From Entoloma clypeatum (lineage: Eukaryota > Basidiomycota > Agaricomycetes > Agaricales > Entolomataceae), in contig OY751492.1 of assembly GCA_963565915.1 (NCBI GenBank), positions 4,588,001-4,652,000 on the forward strand: DNA of 64,000 nucleotides, given 5' to 3'. Numbering within the stretch: position 1 is the first letter of the stretch; each line of letters starts with the position of its first letter. The notes beneath the pieces are model-generated. The model was not told the origin of the DNA and did no database searches. It saw only the letters and a program-made list of their open reading frames with translations. Both the position numbers and the translations under genes were made by a program. This document shows, piece after piece, positions 40,801 through 51,439 of the stretch.

Positions 40801-42617
40801 TTCCCATTGAACAGGATCAACCTGAATCAGACAACGAATTGCCTGCCAGTGAGCCTGATGACGAACCACGAGTACCCACTCCGGAACCCGAGCAAGTACC
40901 AGATCGACCGATCAGGGAACGACGAGTTCGGAAGATGCCAGGAAGCATCTATGGGGAAGACACTCCAGCGTCTGATCTTGAAAAATTAGATCGAAGACGG
41001 AGATTGGGCGGTCAAACGGCATGAATGAATGACCTCCTGATGGAGGCAATATCAGTCCAAGTTGGCATTGTTGAAATGTCCCATAAAGACATATACCCTC
41101 TTCCAAATAAAGAAGACTGGTATGCGGCTGAACGTAAAGAGCTAGACATGCTCAAACACCGCGGGGTGATCACGGAGCTAGTACCCCTGCCTGCAGGGAG
41201 GAAAGCTCTAAGGAACAAATGGGTCTATAACGAAAAGTCCGACAGGCGTCTGAAAGCACGCCTTGTCGCAAAAGGCTTTTCACAGGTAGAAGGGATCGAC
41301 TTTGATCAGATCTTCTCACCAGTCGTAAGATATGAAACCGTCCGACTAATACTGGCATTGACAGCCCTTGAAGGGTGGTTCATGACACTTTTGGACGTCT
41401 CATCAGCCTTCCTCTATGGAACGCTCCGTGAAGTCATTTACATGCGACAGCCTGAGGGCTACATAGTAAAAGGGAAAGAACACCTCGTGTACCAACTATT
41501 CAAAGCTCTATATGGACTTAAGCAGGCCGCATTAGCCTGGTGGAGGGAACTTGATTCCTCCATGAAAAAGCTCGGCTTTGTCCGGCTTCACTCCGATGCG
41601 GGAGTGTTCATTCACAAAAGTACCAACGGGGAAATTGTAATCGCCGTCATCTATGTCGACGACTCTGCTTTTCTCGGCACAAACCGGGAATATACGCTAG
41701 AGAAAAAGAAGGCCTTCATGACCACATGGGAATGTAGGGACCTAGGGCACCTTGTGCCTGATGGGGAACCGAAAGAATTTCTCTCTATCCAAATAAGGCA
41801 ACGCGGGAAACGTATCTTCATCGATCAAGTACCTTACCTTGAGAAAATACTTGAACGAATGGGGATGAGCGAATCTAACGCCACCCATACCCCACTTCCT
41901 ACGGGCTACAAACCCATGATGTCCGAAGATGAACCCAATGCAGAACTTCGATCAAAGTACCAATCCGTCATCGGATCACTTCTATATCTAATGATTGGAA
42001 CAAGGCCAGACATCTGTTTTGCCGTGATTAAAATGTCGCAGTTTTCCGCAAATCCCACCAAACGCCATTTAGAAGTGGCTAGGGATATTTGCAGGTATCT
42101 GAAGGCAACAAAAAATTACGCAATCATGTATGATGGCGACTCAGGGAAAGGAATCTATGCATTCACAGACTCCGACTGGGCGTCAGATGAAAACACGAGG
42201 AGGTCCACCACCGGCTTCTTCATATCACTGGCGTCTGGAGCAGTGACATGGGTATCATCGGCGCAGAAAAGCATTGCCCTCTCTTCCACGGAAGCAGAAT
42301 ACATGGCGCTATCAGATTGCAGTCGCGCAGTGACATGGCTTAGAAGCATGCTTGCCGAACTTGGGATGCAGATTGGATCAGTCCCGATCTATGGAGATAA
42401 CAATGGCTCCGTCTTTATCACATCCAACCCTGTAACTCAAAAGCGGTCCAAGCACATCGATGTGCGATTCCACTTCGTCAGAGAAAAAGTATCCGAAGGC
42501 ATCATTACGGTCGAATTCATCAAAGGAGTGAACAACACTGCAGACCTTTTAACTAAGAATCTGGGAAAAATCCTCTTTTCCAAGTTTATCCCGTACTTCG
42601 GATTGATAAAAAACTAG
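37884..42617 (+). pseudogene. Gag-Pol polyprotein of copia B1, 1577 codons with two TGA stops
   Basis: A single frame. Gag (37884-38726) starts MSTSRSALDIITPFDGIDYQSW and matches copia-type Gag (LKDNYSKVSPAVIFGDF, LGSLFAQLADS); no CCHC knuckle is visible. TGA at 38724-38726 stands where B0 has an Arg codon. Protease: WILDSGASLHFT (DSG 39405-39413). Integrase: zinc finger WHKRLGHP...CTGCLKGKM, catalytic D in IHSDL, D in WRVDGGGEF and E in NGRAERINRT. An acidic linker follows, with TGA at 41022-41024 (TGG in B0 and B2). RT has YVDD at 41652-41663. RNase H: TDSDWASDENT, SSTEAEYMAL. The tail ends FGLIKN. Apart from the two stops it looks intact. Confidence 0.92.
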
Positions 42618-42685
42618 GCGAAACAGAGTACCTATATATATATGTGGAAAAAAGTAAGATGTATTTAGAAGTATGTACTAAATAT

Positions 42686-42692
42686 GGGGGGG
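42686..42692 (+). promoter_or_regulatory. Polypurine tract of B1
   Basis: G7 immediately before the 3' LTR. Confidence 0.7.
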
Positions 42693-43000
42693 TGTTGAAA
42701 CTTTTCCCATCACGTAGATTAGATTAGATTAGATTACATCACGTGACCTTACATATCTTCATTACATACTTGTTTGGTTGGTACAAACAGTAGTAAGTAT
42801 ATAAGACCAGGAAACTGTCAATACCAACAAGTTGTCTCTTGACTCTTAACCAGCTCCATCGCTCTCACCAGCCTCAACCGCTCTCACTAGCCTTACCCCC
42901 TCTAAACCATGTAAGTGACCACAGCGGTATCGTAGAGTACTTCCACTGTAGCTATGTTGCTCAGTACACCTGTGGCTAGCGCCCAGGTGGAACTTCAACA
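42693..43000 (+). repeat. 3' LTR of copia B1
   Basis: 308 bp. It differs from the 5' LTR by a few substitutions and two small deletions, and is followed by the CTTTC target duplication. Confidence 0.95.
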
Positions 43001-45129
43001 CTTTCAAACGCCCATCAGATTTTTCATTGTAAACCCATTTGTTCCTTAGAGCTTTCCTCCCTGCAGGTAGGGGTACTAACTCTGTGATCACCCCGCGGCT
43101 TTTGAGCATGTCTAGCTCTTTTCGTTCTGCCGCATACCAGTCTTCTTTGTTTTGAAGAGGGTATATGTCTTTGTGTGACATTTCGATGATGCCAACTTGG
43201 ATCGAGATTGCCTCCATTAGGAGATCGTTCATCCATGCCGTTTGACCGCCTAATCTATGTCTTCGATCTAATTTTTCAAGATCAGCAGAGGGAGTGTCTT
43301 CCCCATAGATGCTGCCTGGCATTTTCCGAACTTGACGTTCCCTGATCAGTTGATCTGGTACTTGTTCAGGTTCTGGAGTGGGTACTTGTGGCTCGTCGTC
43401 AGGCTCACTGGATGGTAGGTCATCGTCTGATTCAGGGTGATCCTGTCCGGTGGGAACTGGATCATGAGGTGTTTTGTTATGACTGTCATTGTCATCATTT
43501 CCAGGGATGAGGTCCTCAAACTCATCAGCCGGTTCTGGGTTTTCCATTTCTGGATGGTTTTCTGGCAATGTGGCATCTAGGGTACTTGCTTTCATCAAAG
43601 ATAGCTTTCCCACCCATGAAAATCATGTTAGTCTCAGGATCCATGAAACGGTATCCTTTGACTCCTGGTTTTGATCCGAGATAAATCATCAATCGTGATC
43701 TAGACTCCAGGGAATTTCTACGTTTTTCCTTTGGGATATACACATATGCCTGACATCCGAAGACTCTGATGCTTGACATATCGGGGATCTCATTGGTCAC
43801 CCTGAAGTAAGGGGTATTCCATTCAAGACGCTGCATGGGGGTTCTGTTGTAGAGAAACGCTGCATGTTCCAAACAGAATTCCCACCACATAGGGGGTAAG
43901 CATGCGTCGAAGCGCAAGGCCTGAGATTTCTCCCATAAGGTTCGATTTATCCGTTCTGCTCTACCATTCTGCTGGTGCTGATATGGGAGCGTGACGTCGA
44001 TGAGAATTCCATGATCAGCAAGTACATCCTTGTATTCGTTGAACTCTCCACCTCCATCAACTCGCCATTTCTTAGGAGTGGCGGCGAATTGATTCCGGAT
44101 CATCGCAAGGAATTGTCGTAGTGCCGTAATGGCATCCGACTTCTTCCTAAGCAAGACGACCCAGACGTGGGATGAAAAGTCATCCAAAAACGTAAGGAAA
44201 TATTTATATTTGTGGTATGATGCCGTGGATATCTGTTTGAGATCAGAATGGATCAGATCAAGGGTTTTTGTTGCCCTTGTCATCGAATTGGGATATGACT
44301 GATTCAGCATTTTCCCTTTGAGGCAGCCTGTGCAACTTTCCTGTGATTTCTCACATACTAGTATTTCAGGTACCCCTTTGGTACTGGTGGGAATCTTTCG
44401 GAGTGCTTGATCATTTGGGTGACCAAGATGCTTGTGCCATGTTTCGACAGTGATTTCGCTCGAGATTGCATGGATCTGGTCATAGCGTATTTCAGTGTCT
44501 AACCAGTAAATGGTTTGACCAAGGATGTGAGGTGAAAACTGGATTTTGTTCAGCCCTTTGGAGATGTTGATTTCTCCACATGTCCCATCTACTTTGTACC
44601 CATGGTTAAGGAAGACACCTAGGGACAATAGGCGTGTGTCCATGTCCGGGATGTAGAATACCGGTCTGAGAAGATGGGTTTTAATTTCCCCATTTAGGGT
44701 GTGCCGTACTGGAACGGCCCCAACTCCGAGAATTTCCAGTTTCTTCCCTTTAGCTGCAGTTTGGACGAATCGCTTGACCGTGAGAGGTCTATAATATGCG
44801 AAGTCCTTAAACTCATAGGTGAAGTGTAAAGAGGCGCCGGAATCTAATATCCATTGTGCGTGTTCTTTTTCCTTACAATGTGTACAAGAAGCAAAATGTT
44901 TAATATATTTTTTATGTAAATCACTGCTAAAGTGATCTACACATTCTGTACTGGTACTGGCTATTATATCATATGTCTGTTGAGAGGTATTGTTAGCTTT
45001 CCGCAATTGGTAAGGTTTAAGAAAGGGTTTCGACGAACCGTCAAGTTCTATCTCATCCACAAACTTGTCTGACCCCATCCGTTCTTGGTCTATGTCCATC
45101 ATCCGCAGCGATTGGTCTAATGGCGGAGT
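43001..45129 (-). pseudogene. B0 pol, protease-integrase-linker half
   Basis: On the minus strand from 45102: TCVD/CTHCKEKE, protease WILDSGASLHFTYEF, GAG-pre-integrase region (VETWHKHLGHPNDQALRK, CTGCLKGKML), integrase core (IHSDLKQI, DDFSSHVWVVLL, WRVDGGGEF, NGRAERINRT), then the acidic linker and RT start NKWVYNEKSDGRLK, where B1 interrupts at 43000. A deletion near 43575 shifts the frame between the YPRCHI and LPENHPE blocks. Otherwise close to B1 and B2. Confidence 0.88.
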
Positions 45130-45132
45130 TAC

Positions 45133-46396
45133 TCAACGCTGTTTAGTTGGCCTCTCGTTGATGTCTGGAATGATGGTGTCCAAGATACGAAGATTTGACC
45201 CAGAGGGTCGGGCGCCGATTTCTCGGGCGAGTTTTTGCACCTTCTCGTTCTTTTTCCACACAGACGGCTTTCTGGAAGGAAGCCCGGTGTACTGAGAAGG
45301 AGGTGGGTTCATGCATTGCAGTAGCGACTGCATCCTTTCTGACTCAGGTTGTACAGTAAAGGAGGTCCTTCCGCGACCGGTTACGGTGGTGAAGGATGGT
45401 GCATGACGAGGAGGAAGGGAACAAGGAGCAGGATGACGAGAGGGTTGCTCAATGGCCGGTGCGATAAACTCGACCATTTCCTCAGCGTGGTCGGAGTTGT
45501 TGTTGACGTTGTTGGCGCATTTTTTCTGGTTGCGCCAGCGTCCCTTTCCCTTCTTCTTTTCAGAAGCGGTACTAGGGTCAGTCGAGTTAGGCTGCTCGTC
45601 AGCATTGTTGTGCGAGGTACTTGGCACTGTCTGCTTTTCCCATTTGGGGTCTTGCCCCTTTCGCTTAGTCCCGGAGATTTTCCGGGCCTGCTCATTGGAC
45701 GCCTGAGTAGACCCTATCGCATACTGTACTTGCGCCTGTACTCTGAGACGATGCTGTCGGTGACGGCTTGCCATGTGAAGTCATCGGCATCGTAGACCTG
45801 AAAGAGGGCGGTGGAGAGAGATGACCAAGCGTCAGGAATGGCACTCGCCAAGATCATAGCCTGCATCAGATCAGGCACAACAAATTTTGAGTCGCTAAGG
45901 CGAGCGAAGAGTGACCCAAGGCGCTCGATCTCCGGCACAGGGTCCCGACCAGACAGTTTGAAAGAGGCTGCGGCTTTGAAATCACCAAATATGGTGGCGG
46001 GGGAGACCTTTGAATATGCATCCTTCAATGACGTCCAGGCGTCCTTCGAGGACTTGGCGTCCTTGATGTGCCTCCTGATTGCCTCGGAGACTTTGAGGCG
46101 GATGGAACCCAGGGCCATGTCGTCGTCCCTGATCCAGACCTTTCTTTCTTTGTGGAAGCTAGGTTGGTCAACAGTAGTGGTGATCACTGGAGGTTGGGTT
46201 GCAGATGTAGACCTGGCGGAGGCAGGGGTGGAGACCGTGACCGTAAAGTCGGCGATGTCAGGGCGCTCAATGTCGCCAGATACGATGCGCCAGACTCCTT
46301 GATGGAGGAGATAGGACTTCATTTTTTCAGCCCAGCTTTGATAGTCGATACCGTCGAAGACGGTGATGGAGTCAAGTGCAGAGCGAGAGGTAGACA
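45133..46396 (-). pseudogene. B0 gag
   Basis: Starts MSTSRSALDSITVFDGIDYQSW at 46396, aligned with the B1 start; a further in-frame Met upstream at 46427 lies before the likely leader acceptor. The capsid-like part ends in a frameshift near 45714 (SEYRRKYSM), and the rest continues in another frame: QARKISGTKRKGQDPKW, KKKGKGRWRNQKK and LRILDTIIPDINERP. The KGRWRN site keeps Arg where B1 has a stop. No zinc knuckle is seen. Confidence 0.85.
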
Positions 46397-46751
46397 TTTT
46401 TAATGAATCTAAAAGGAGTTTTCCCAATCAGTGATGTTCTTTATGAATTTGATTTTTAGAGAAAACAAATAAATGATTCCTCATAACATATTCCCTTTAG
46501 GAATAGTGGTTGTGGAAAAAATCCTTTTTGTCAGAAGTGTGTGAGGTACGATCAATGTTTCCACATGATGTGTACTAAGTCAATCCCCTTAGGGATGCTT
46601 CATGACAGGTACTTGTCGTAATGACGTTCCCAGGTTCATGTGTGAAGAAGTATGACTCAGAACCTAGATCTTACGATCGGTTCTCCTGTCAACCAGGGTA
46701 GAGTGGGCAGGTACTTGCTGTTGCCAGCGTTCCCAAGTCCCTCTGCTATCC
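46397..46751 (-). other. B0 leader
   Basis: Copia leader on the minus strand. CTGATTGGG...CCTTTTAG just before the gag ATG repeats the acceptor-like signal seen in B1. Confidence 0.5.
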
Positions 46752-46764
46752 GGGGCCCATAACC
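46752..46764 (-). promoter_or_regulatory. PBS of copia B0
   Basis: GGTTATGGGCCCC on the minus strand, directly inside the 5' LTR, identical to the B1 PBS. Confidence 0.8.
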
Positions 46765-47072
46765 TGTTGAAGTTCCACCTGGGCGCTAGCCGCAGATGTA
46801 CTGAGCAACACAGCTACAGTGGAAGTACTCTACTTAACCGTTCTAGCCACTTACATGGTTTGGGAGGGTGAGGCTGGTGAGAGCGGTTGAGGCTGATGAG
46901 AGCGATGGAGCTGGTTAAGAGTCAAGAGACAACTTGTTGATATTGACAGTTTCCTGGTCTTATATACCGTACTACTGTTTGTACCAACCAAATAAGTATG
47001 TAATTGAAGATGTCTATGGTCACGTGATATAATCTAATCTAATCTAATCTATGTGATGGAAAAGTTTCAACA
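46765..47072 (-). repeat. 5' LTR of copia B0
   Basis: 308 bp, about 98.7% identical to its 3' LTR. GGGGT follows at 47073-47077. Confidence 0.95.
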
Positions 47073-47077
47073 GGGGT

Positions 47078-47712
47078 CCGCCCATGGATCAAGTCCACAA
47101 GAACAGACCCCGTATATAAACTACATACACCCGTAGGCAGAGACCGTAGTAACTAAAGAGACCGTGAAAGAAATGAAACATAACACTGGAGCTCACCCGA
47201 TAAGTTAGGGTGGGGGAAAGGCGAATAACGCGGGATGGTTTGCGAGCATCCCCAGGAAATTGCCAATGTTGTACCGTTTGTTGGAGGCGTCATCCCTATC
47301 AAAGAGAGGACATTTGTGGAGGAGGTGATCAACCGTCTCGAGAGTGTCATCATTGCAGGCGCATGTGAATGGGCCTGGATGGTTGAAGCGTTGTCTGTAG
47401 GCACCGATGGGGGCATGGCCCAGGGTGGCACAGGTGAGGCGGGCGAACAGCGCGTTGTTGTTGCCTGCCCAGGAGTTGAGCCAGGGGCCACCTTTGACGT
47501 GATCCGGTTGGAAAACTTTCTCTTTGTCTCCGGTGTGGAGAGGGAGAAAGGAGCGGCCTCGAAATTCAGGGGCGGAATGGAGTTTGCGCCAGCCGTTGAC
47601 AGCACTAGTGGTGGCGGCGGTGCAGGCAAAGTTGGGTGACAGAGGAGACAAGGCTGTTCCTTGTGTTGATTTGAAGTGACGTGAGGGGTCGGGAAAGGCA
47701 GAACCCCATTCA
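47078..47712 (-). pseudogene. LINE ORF2 C-terminal fragment and 3' UTR
   Basis: The minus-strand frame is open from 47712 to the stop at 47205. It contains KGGPWLNSWAGNNNALFARL, then TCATLGHAPIGAYRQRF and a Cys/His motif (FTCAC...ETVDHLLHKCPLF). This matches the C-terminus of fungal non-LTR retrotransposons after the RT/RNase H part. 47078-47204 is 3' UTR that continues at 34737-34587. The 5' part is cut off by gypsy C at 47713 and should reappear beyond the right edge. Confidence 0.72.
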
Positions 47713-48101
47713 TGTTACGGACTTACCGGTTTGTATGTTACGCACTTTTCCCTTGCATTGTACCTTCGTTATTTCTTTGACTCATCGGACCGCTTATTCA
47801 TTTACCTTTACTCTACCATTCTCCTTTAGTATACTTCGCTCCCGCGCTGACTCGCACTCCGCAGTAGAGATTACTCAGTCCGCAGTCGTCTGACTCACTT
47901 CGCACTGCCTTTCCGCAGTTACTGACTCATCCGCACTGCCTTCCGCAGCTACTGACTCACTCGCTACCGCTCGTAGCCAGTACTATATAAACCCCATGTA
48001 CCATAGCTACATTCCTTAGATTTAGCAATCACTTTGCTCTTCACCTTTCCACTTTCCTGCATACTCTGCCCAAACCTTGGAACGGTTTGTTAAGCATAAC
48101 A
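47713..48101 (+). repeat. 5' LTR of gypsy C (389 bp)
   Basis: TGTTA...TAACA ends. TATAAA at 47986-47991, predicted RNA start AGATTTAGCAA at 48018-48028. Four TGACTCA motifs at 47778, 47891, 47923 and 47953. Confidence 0.93.
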
Positions 48102-48103
48102 AG

Positions 48104-48114
48104 TTGCTAAATCT
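48104..48114 (+). promoter_or_regulatory. Self-priming PBS of gypsy C
   Basis: TTGCTAAATCT, an exact complement of 48018-48028. Confidence 0.78.
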
Positions 48115-48892
48115 CGTTAGGTTCGCCCAGAGCGAAGAGAGCAACTACCAGACGAGTCAAGACGTCGCGCTTCTTTGAAGACTTCACCAGTAACCCATTC
48201 AGCACGCCAGAAGCCCGACAGGAGGAGCTAAGTCCTCGAGACAGTATTGATTTTACGCTTATCCAGCAGTACATCGAATCGGAGATCCGTCGCATCCTAC
48301 AGCAGGTGCTTGACGAAGAACTAGACAACGACGAGCATCGCCCCCACGACGAGATAGCAGAGAGCATCCATCTTGCTCGGCAACACCAGATCGCGCGTTA
48401 CAACGCCCGACAGAACGAACTCGAAAGCTTTCGCGTTCAAGAAGGACCTCAGACAGGTCGGATCACAGAGATCAGAGAGTTTCTCGGTGTCCAGACAACC
48501 GTTATCAGAAGATTGATTAGGACACTCACATCGAGACATCCCAGAGCCACATCATCACGTCTTACTCGAAGCAGCAGATCTACGCCCACTTCACCATTGA
48601 AGAACAACAGACCGAGTACAACCGCTGGGCACGAAACGAGAGACTTGACCCCTTCTCGAGACCAACAGACGCGCAGGAACAGAGATTCCTTAGAGATTTA
48701 CAGAGGAAATACTCTGAACGTTTTGCCACCGATTCCGCCGACGAGTCCCCTGACGAATTTACTTTTGACTCCGCGCAGTCAGATATCGAACAGACGCCTA
48801 GAACAGGGACTCATTTTCAATCCTTACCTGTATGCCGAACCCCATCTTCATCCCAACAACCCGACTCCTCTTCTCCTCCGCAGACTCTAAAC
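48115..48892 (+). other. Gypsy C leader with two coding-like frames
   Basis: One frame without an early ATG stays open to about 48888 and encodes DEELDNDEHRPHDEIAES and ARQNELESFRVQEGP. A second frame opens after a TAG at 48518-48520, reads QQIYAHFTIEEQQTEYNRW and FATDSADESPDEFTFDS, and runs straight into the gag ATG. Gypsy D keeps both. This suggests an N-terminal Gag extension needing a frameshift or splice, but a chance open frame is possible. Confidence 0.45.
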
Positions 48893-49759
48893 ATGGCAGA
48901 AGCTCCGGCTGTACAGACAATGGATACATCCAAGATCATCAAGGATCCTGGGATGTTCAAGGACAGACACACCTTTGACAAGTGGTGGAAAGCCACCAAA
49001 CTATACATCAGGTTCCAAAAGAGCCTCACAGACGATCAGAAGATTCTTGCGGTGTTATCCCGCATGATGGAAGGGTCCGGCAGACACTGGGCCAGTAACA
49101 AGTTAGACGCTCTTACCGCTGACAACGAGAACATCACCTGGCTAGGTTTTTCCGATGATATCGCCACACGATTCTCCATCGCCAACAAGTCGGTCGCTGC
49201 CAAAGCGAGACTCGAAGTCCTGAAACAAGAGAAATGCACTGTTGATGAATTCTTGGATGAATTTGAAGAACTCTTGGGACTGTCAAACCTTGGCGAAGAA
49301 ACTGGGAAATACATCCTAGAGAAAAACATCAACCGCAGAATCTCTGAACAAGTGGCCAGCGATGGCAAGACATACACCGATTACGCAAAGGAGATCCGAA
49401 GCAAGGGACGACAGATGGAAGGACACGCACTGGTCATCCGAGGTGGCGGCGACATGCGCACCGGATCGGGTACCACTTATGGTGGTCAGGGCAAAGCCAT
49501 GGAGATTGACAAAGCAGGAGTAGCCCGCTGCTACAACTGTCAGCGTTTCGGTCATCTGGCTAAAGACTGTAGCGCTCCAAAGAAGAAAGATGGTCGCAAG
49601 TGTTTCAACTGTGACCAAGAAGGCCATATCGCGCGCAACTGCCGCAAGCCGAAGAAGAACTCCGGAAGGGTTAGGAAGGTGTCTGAGGAAGATGCCAAGA
49701 ATGATGAAACCACAATCTTAGAAGCCGACGAGAAGGATTTTCCCGAAGGGTCCGATTAA
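48893..49759 (+). CDS. Gag of gypsy C (288 aa)
   Basis: An open, intact nucleocapsid protein. MAEAPAVQTMDTSKIIKDPG, then the capsid part (FDKWWKATKLYIRFQKSL, LEVLKQEKCTVDEFLDEFEE), ERIRSKGRQ-like basic helix, a Gly-rich linker and two CCHC knuckles (CYNCQRFGHLAKDC and CFNCDQEGHIARNC), then a Lys-rich and an acidic tail. The pol frame overlaps its end in -1. Its neighbour pol is broken by D, so this Gag could at most act in trans. Confidence 0.9.
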   Translation: MAEAPAVQTMDTSKIIKDPGMFKDRHTFDKWWKATKLYIRFQKSLTDDQKILAVLSRMMEGSGRHWASNKLDALTADNENITWLGFSDDIATRFSIANKSVAAKARLEVLKQEKCTVDEFLDEFEELLGLSNLGEETGKYILEKNINRRISEQVASDGKTYTDYAKEIRSKGRQMEGHALVIRGGGDMRTGSGTTYGGQGKAMEIDKAGVARCYNCQRFGHLAKDCSAPKKKDGRKCFNCDQEGHIARNCRKPKKNSGRVRKVSEEDAKNDETTILEADEKDFPEGSD

Positions 49760-49809
49760 ACGACACTAAGTCGCGACCCTTATCTATTAAACGGACTTGC
49801 TTGCCTTGT

Positions 49810-50555
49810 ATGACTGCAGACAATAGAACCTATGTCATCCCTGCCAAGCGAGCCGCTGCGTCGACTAAGACTGTGAAGGGAGATAACCCGCCGAAAAGAC
49901 GAGAAATCAGGCTGTTAGCTCAGCTCAAAACACGACAAGGACCAAAGGTTATCCGACCTGAGGTTGACAGCGGATGTGAGCGCACATGCATCCATCCCAG
50001 AATAGTATGCGAACAGAACCTCCCCACGCGAGGAATACCACCCATAGCAATTCTAAATGCAGATGGATCACCAAATCGACAACAGAAAGCGAGCCAACTT
50101 GCCGAAGTCAAACTGGATTTGGGAGCACATCAGGAAACCATGGAAGCAATGGTACTGGACATTGGGAGAACGGACATGCTCTTGGGACATGACTGGTTGG
50201 TGCACCACTACCCCACAATCAATTGGACAACCGGCGCGGTAACATTTAACCGGTGCCCAACAACATGTCGAACCAAACACTCGGATTTCAGGGTTAACCT
50301 TAATGGTCGCAAACACCGAGTTTGCATGGTTGAGGTGCGCGACAAAGATGCACCCAAAAAGTCGGATCAGAAATGGAAGCCTGGAGACCCTATCTTGGAA
50401 GCTGTCACTCCCACACCACCTCCCACAACCAAACGACCCTCATATGTTGAACGATTTGCTCAACTTTTCGAAAAAGAAAACTTCGATAAGATCCCAAAGG
50501 AGAGGGAATGGGACCATGGTATCGAACCTACATCGGACGCACCAAAGGAACTAGG
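49810..50555 (+). pseudogene. Gypsy C pol, protease part (interrupted by gypsy D)
   Basis: From MTADNRTYVIPAKR the frame runs through the aspartic protease VDSGCERTCIHPRIV and LDIGRTDMLLGHDWL to KEREWDHGIEPTSDAPKELG at the breakpoint. The frame is open upstream into the gag end without a stop, so -1 frameshifting or reinitiation at 49810 are both possible. I found no classic slippery heptamer. It continues at 57112. Confidence 0.85.
50551..50555. other. Target-site duplication of gypsy D (left)
   Basis: CTAGG, repeated at 57117-57121. Joining the two flanks restores the protease-RT linker as read in gypsy A. Confidence 0.92.
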
Positions 50556-50925
50556 TGTTATGCGTAACAAACCGTTCCAAGGTTCGGGCAGAGTATGCAG
50601 GAAGATGGAAAGGCGAAGAGCAATGTGATTGCTAAATCTAAGGAATGTAGCTATGGTACATGAGGTTTATATAGTACTGACTATGAGCGGTAGCGAATGA
50701 GTCAGTAACTGCGGAAGGCAGTGCGCATGAGTAAGGCGACTGCGGAAGGCTATGCACTAATGAGTAAGCTGACTGCGGAATGAGTCAGACAGCTGCGGAA
50801 AGCGAGTCAGCGCGGGAGCGAAGTATACTAAAGGAAATAAAGTATAATACGATATGTGTAAGCGGGAGCCGATGAGTAAAAGTGAAAAAGTAAGTGTATA
50901 CGTCCGTAGTCGTTAGTCCATAACA
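50556..50925 (-). repeat. 3' LTR of gypsy D
   Basis: 370 bp. R start complement TTGCTAAATCT at 50629-50639. Purine tract (GAGGAGGGGAA, minus strand) at about 50928-50938. Confidence 0.95.
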
Positions 50926-50962
50926 TGTTCCCCTCCTCAAGGTCTGTGTCCTCACAGACTAC

Positions 50963-51315
50963 CTACTCCCATCCATCGTTGCCATTTGGATCGGCCCAGG
51001 CAGGGTCAACTCGGTTACCCCAATCCTTTATCAGTTCATCGTTTACCGCCGTGGCAAACTCTAAACCTCGAACGGCGAGGCGAAGGTGTCGATTCTCGAC
51101 AGCAAGGGTGTTGGTATAGTTTTTGAGGATGAGTTTCTCCTCAGCGGTGGGGGCGGTTGGTAAATCGGAGAGGGTATGAAGGCGGATATGCATCTGCCAG
51201 TGGAGGATGTCGGCAACGGAGGTTTCAAGCGCATGGAGAGCGCTTCGCCGATGAGGGTGGTGATGGTGGGGTTGATATCGGAAGCATCGGTGGAGGCGGC
51301 GGTGATGTTGGACAT
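50963..51315 (-). pseudogene. ORF3 of gypsy D
   Basis: Starts MSNITAASTDASDINP at 51315. After a loss near 51225 the frame shifts, then reads MHIRLHTLSDLPTAPTAEEK, NYTNTLAVENRHLRLAVRG and ends GNDGWE at 50963. It matches ORF3 of gypsy A along its whole length at protein level, with many silent differences. It lies about 120 bp after the pol stop. Mostly helical; function unknown. The frame break suggests it is not needed, or has decayed like the rest. Confidence 0.6.
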
Positions 51316-51439
51316 GGTGCGGAGGATGTTAAAGAAATAGAGGAAGAATGGAGTAGCTATATTTGAAGACGGAGCGGGGAACTCGGTGGGTTTGTGACTG
51401 ATGAGGTCGATGTTGTTGGCTGCTTTCAACGGGTGTCTT

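Larger units (their letters stand above)
37211..43000 (+). mobile_element. Ty1/copia element B1, nearly intact, nested in B0
   Basis: Complete element of 5790 bp: LTRs of 310 and 308 bp with about six differences, a tRNA-half PBS, leader, one gag-pol frame, G7 purine tract. CTTTC (37206-37210 and 43001-43005) flanks it as a 5-bp target duplication in the B0 RT gene. Only two in-frame TGA codons interrupt the long ORF. Confidence 0.95.
34743..47072 (-). mobile_element. Ty1/copia element B0 (minus), carrying two later insertions
   Basis: A full-length copia element when its insertions are removed. 5' LTR 46765-47072, PBS 46752-46764, gag 45714-46396, pol on to 35117, G7 tract, 3' LTR 34743-35050. 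The LTRs differ at about 4 of 308 positions, so the insertion is young. It is split by copia B1 (37211-43000) in the early RT and by an LTR-like insert (35660-36382) between RT and RNase H. It also has small frameshifts. Confidence 0.93.

Noticed and set aside
49715..49810. Classic -1 slippery heptamer between gag and pol
   Set aside because: No X XXY YYZ match was found in the overlap, so no frameshift site is annotated.
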